This document shows positions 61,933 through 64,000 of a stretch of DNA of 64,000 bases, one piece after another. The stretch comes from Bordetella avium (GTDB taxonomy: Bacteria > Pseudomonadota > Gammaproteobacteria > Burkholderiales > Burkholderiaceae_B), in the NCBI RefSeq assembly GCF_034424645.1, contig NZ_CP139969.1, positions 2,914,001-2,978,000 of the forward strand, read 5' to 3'. Below the pieces are notes generated by a model. The model was not told the DNA's origin. It saw nothing but the letters and a program-made list of their open reading frames with translations, and did no database searches. A program made the position numbers and the translations under genes. Every line of letters starts with the position of its first letter. Within the stretch, counting starts at the first letter, position 1.

Positions 61933-62640
61933 ATGATAAACATGAAACAAAACTGGATATCCCCCCAAGGTCTGGCCTGGCGCGCCCTGGGCGGCCTGCT
62001 CTTTAGCGCCAATCTCACGGCGGCTCAGGCTGGCGGCGCCCTCGTGGTCGACGATGCCGATGTCGAAACGCCTGGCCATTGCCACGTGGAGACCTGGGCC
62101 TCGCGCTACGGCACGAAACAAGGCCTGGGGCACCTGGGCATGGCCTGCACGCCAAGCAGCCTGCCTTCGCTGGAGCTGGGCATGCAAGGCGAATACACGC
62201 GTGACCGCAGTGATCACGGCCTGGGCATCGGGCCCACCTTCAAATGGAATCTACTGCCCAGTGAAAGCGGCGTGGGTGTCGCGCTATCGGGTAATGCGCA
62301 ATGGAATACGCGCCGTGACCGTATGGATGCAGGTGCGCTCCTCATTCCCGTGACCATCCCGCTGGGCGACAAACTGAATTTGAACCTGAACGTGGGCTGG
62401 TCACATGATGACGGCGCCGACCGGCGCGACGCCTATACCGAAGGCGTGCAACTCGCCTATACCCTGAATGAAACCCTGTCCCTGATCGGTGAAACCTTCC
62501 GCCGCCGGGGTGATCCGCGGGGTTATCAGGGCGGGCTGCGCCTAACTCGCGGCGACATGGATGTGGACTTTCTATATGGGCACTATGTCGATGGCGCCCA
62601 CACGCAGGCTTATACCCTAGGCCTGACTTGGCACTACTGA
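61933..62640 (+). CDS. Outer-membrane beta-barrel protein of unknown function
   Basis: A 235-residue secreted protein. The signal peptide ends TAAQAG; the mature start VVDDADVETPGHCHVETW contains a Cys-His pair, and a second Cys follows at ACTPSS. The rest alternates like antiparallel strands, and the C-terminus ends in aromatic Tyr (GLTWHY). It resembles Phenol_MetA_deg/transporter-type barrels. Start ATG 61933 or ATG 61942. Substrate unknown. Confidence 0.7.
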   Translation: MINMKQNWISPQGLAWRALGGLLFSANLTAAQAGGALVVDDADVETPGHCHVETWASRYGTKQGLGHLGMACTPSSLPSLELGMQGEYTRDRSDHGLGIGPTFKWNLLPSESGVGVALSGNAQWNTRRDRMDAGALLIPVTIPLGDKLNLNLNVGWSHDDGADRRDAYTEGVQLAYTLNETLSLIGETFRRRGDPRGYQGGLRLTRGDMDVDFLYGHYVDGAHTQAYTLGLTWHY

Positions 62641-62695
62641 CAGGCGGCGGTGCAACACGCGGGCTCGCTGGCCGCCCACATCCCGCTTTTGGGTC

Positions 62696-63238
62696 TCAGC
62701 CGTCGCGCGGCTCCTCGGGCGTGGCCAGGGTGAGCTGATAGAAGGAAGCGTCGACCCAGCGCCCAAACTTGAACCCCACCTGAGACAAGGTACCGCTGTG
62801 CTTGAAGCCGAGTTTTTCATGCAGCGCAATGCTGCCCCTGTTGCTGGCGTCAATACAGCCCACCAACACATGCACCTGAGCCTCGCAGGCGCGGCGTATC
62901 AATTCACGCAGCAAGAGGCCGCCTAGGCCGCGGCCCCGCTGGTCGCCATGCACATAGATGCTGCGCTCCACCGTGTACTTGAAAGCGGGAAAGGCCCGAA
63001 ACACGCCCCAACTCGCGAAGGCCAGCAAGCGGCCCTCGCCATCAACCGCGCCGACCACCGGATAGCCGCCCGCCCGCTTGGCCGCGAACCACGCCGCCAT
63101 CGCCGAGGGGGGGCGAGGATGGTAATCATAAAGCGCCGTCGAATTGACAATGGCGTCGTTCAGGATATCCAAAATGGCGGCCGAATGTTCGGCCTCGGTG
63201 CAATCTATCAAACGCACTTCAGCGTGCGAGGTGCTCAT
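62696..63238 (-). CDS. GNAT N-acetyltransferase, phosphinothricin/methionine-sulfone type
   Basis: A 180-residue acetyltransferase with the landmarks ERSIYVHGDQRGRGLGGLLL and IDASNRGSIALHEKLGFKHSG of the Pat/Bar/MddA subgroup, which acetylates phosphinothricin, methionine sulfone or sulfoximine. Exact substrate unproven. Convergent with the barrel gene. Confidence 0.88.
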   Translation of the reverse strand: MSTSHAEVRLIDCTEAEHSAAILDILNDAIVNSTALYDYHPRPPSAMAAWFAAKRAGGYPVVGAVDGEGRLLAFASWGVFRAFPAFKYTVERSIYVHGDQRGRGLGGLLLRELIRRACEAQVHVLVGCIDASNRGSIALHEKLGFKHSGTLSQVGFKFGRWVDASFYQLTLATPEEPRDG

Positions 63239-63311
63239 GCGAGCCTCCGAGTATCAAGGACGACGCACATTGTAGATAGCCCTGCGCCTACCCCGCTAAT
63301 GGTCGATAAAC

Positions 63312-63338
63312 AAAAAAAGCGCCGTATTGCTACGGCGC
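63312..63338 (-). terminator. Terminator of the Bug receptor gene
   Basis: Eight-base stem GCGCCGTA/TACGGCGC with loop TTGC and a run of seven T on the minus strand. Located about 20 bases past the stop. Confidence 0.85.
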
Positions 63339-63357
63339 CTTGGACATCATGCCGGGA

Positions 63358-64000
63358 TCAGTCCAACTTGATGTTTTGCTTTTTCACCACGTCGGCGGCC
63401 CAGTCGTACTGTTCCTTGATTTCCTTGGCGAACTCTTCGGGGGTGTTGCCCGAAGGTGCCGAACCCTGGTCGTCCAGCGTCTTGAGAACACGCGGGTCCT
63501 TCAGCGCGATAACGGCTGCGTCACGCAGCTTGTCAACGATTTCCTTGGGGGTGCCCTTAGGCGCCAGCAAACCGTACCAGACCGGCTGGTTCAAGACCGG
63601 AAAACCGACTTCGGCGAAGGTCGGAACATCTTTGAGCGCTTCGACGCGCTTGGGCCAGGCCACAGCCATCGGACGCAGCTTGCCAGCCTGGATCTGCGAC
63701 ATGGAGGACGGCAGGTTGTCGAAAAGCAATTCGATCTGGCCACCCACGGCATCGGCCACGGCCGGACCCGAACCCTTGTAGGGCACGTGCACGATATCCG
63801 TGTCGGTCGCCATCTTGAAGGACTCGCCCATCAAGTGCAGCACGCCACAAGTGCCCGAGCTGCCATAGGAATACTTGCCGGGGTTCTTCTTCAGCTCTTC
63901 GAGGAAGGCCGGGAAGTCCTTGGCCGGGAACTTGGGGTTGACCGCCACCACATTCGCCGTATTGGCGAAGTTGGTCACGGGCTGGAAATCCTTGATCGGG
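63358..64000 (-). CDS. Bug/TctC-family tripartite tricarboxylate receptor, partial
   Basis: The C-terminal roughly 213 residues of a periplasmic extracytoplasmic receptor; the N-terminus and signal peptide lie beyond the window. Family blocks are VVAVNPKFPAKDFPAFLEELKKNPGKYSYGSSG, HVPYKGSGPAVADAVGGQIELLFD and GLLAPKGTPKEIVDKL. Bug proteins are greatly expanded in Bordetella and bind carboxylates or other small acids. Ligand unknown. Confidence 0.92.
   Translation of the reverse strand, partial: PIKDFQPVTNFANTANVVAVNPKFPAKDFPAFLEELKKNPGKYSYGSSGTCGVLHLMGESFKMATDTDIVHVPYKGSGPAVADAVGGQIELLFDNLPSSMSQIQAGKLRPMAVAWPKRVEALKDVPTFAEVGFPVLNQPVWYGLLAPKGTPKEIVDKLRDAAVIALKDPRVLKTLDDQGSAPSGNTPEEFAKEIKEQYDWAADVVKKQNIKLD

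Overview
This 64-kb window is GC-rich chromosomal DNA from a betaproteobacterium, most likely an Alcaligenaceae member close to Bordetella or Achromobacter. The pointers are a Bug/TctC-type tricarboxylate receptor at the right edge, a cyoABCD quinol oxidase next to a RegB/RegA redox two-component system, and the DUF3348-DUF802-OmpA-DUF2894 operon, which I know mainly from Bordetella and Burkholderia relatives. I see no rRNA, tRNA, insertion sequence, prophage or CRISPR array. The genes look like ordinary core or soft-core content, and base composition is even except for AT-rich promoter gaps. No family assignment here was checked by a database search; all rest on motifs read from the translations.

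Layout. 1-5.9 kb: a tightly coupled operon (LolCDE-like ABC ATPase and permease, a formylglycine-generating-enzyme-like periplasmic protein, two coiled-coil lipoproteins, a membrane-anchored von Willebrand A protein) resembling the TagT-TagS-TagR-TagQ envelope-sensing branch of type VI secretion. 5.9-10 kb: yajQ, a LysM/LytM lipoprotein, a soluble PAS-PAS chemoreceptor and a frameshifted methyltransferase. 10-16.2 kb: cyoABCD preceded on the same strand by regB and regA, with two near-identical RegA-box-like sites in the regA-cyoA gap. 16.2-19 kb: a DUF2325 gene behind a Fur-box-like sequence, dps and small genes. 19-23.6 kb: a family-5 solute-binding protein with a gamma-glutamyltranspeptidase, then an adenosine/adenine deaminase. 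23.7-35.1 kb: two LysR regulators, nitronate monooxygenase, GST, GntP and MFS transporters, acetyltransferases, a metallophosphoesterase, a flavoprotein and argC. 35.3-45.8 kb: an uncharacterised 514-residue protein, an EAL phosphodiesterase, an amino-acid permease, a secreted Ntn-type amidase, an ABC exporter with a possible leader peptide, a DUF1090 protein and a membrane chemoreceptor.

46.0-51.1 kb holds the most interesting locus: four overlapping genes encoding a DUF3348 protein, a 1063-residue MotA/TolQ/ExbB-like channel protein with a very long helical tail built of 62-residue repeats, a MotB/OmpA-like peptidoglycan-binding partner with a membrane aspartate, and a DUF2894 protein. The architecture parallels the ZorA-ZorB motor of Zorya anti-phage systems, but with different accessory proteins. 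Three of the tail repeats are almost identical at the DNA level.

51.1-64 kb: flavin reductase-like protein, HPP-CBS membrane protein, ilvE, yghU-type glutathione enzyme, nitroreductase, MipA/OmpV porin-like protein, an alpha/beta hydrolase, an NMT1-type ABC importer operon headed by an AhpD-like protein, an outer-membrane barrel gene behind a 620-base gene-free stretch, an acetyltransferase and the C-terminal part of a Bug receptor.
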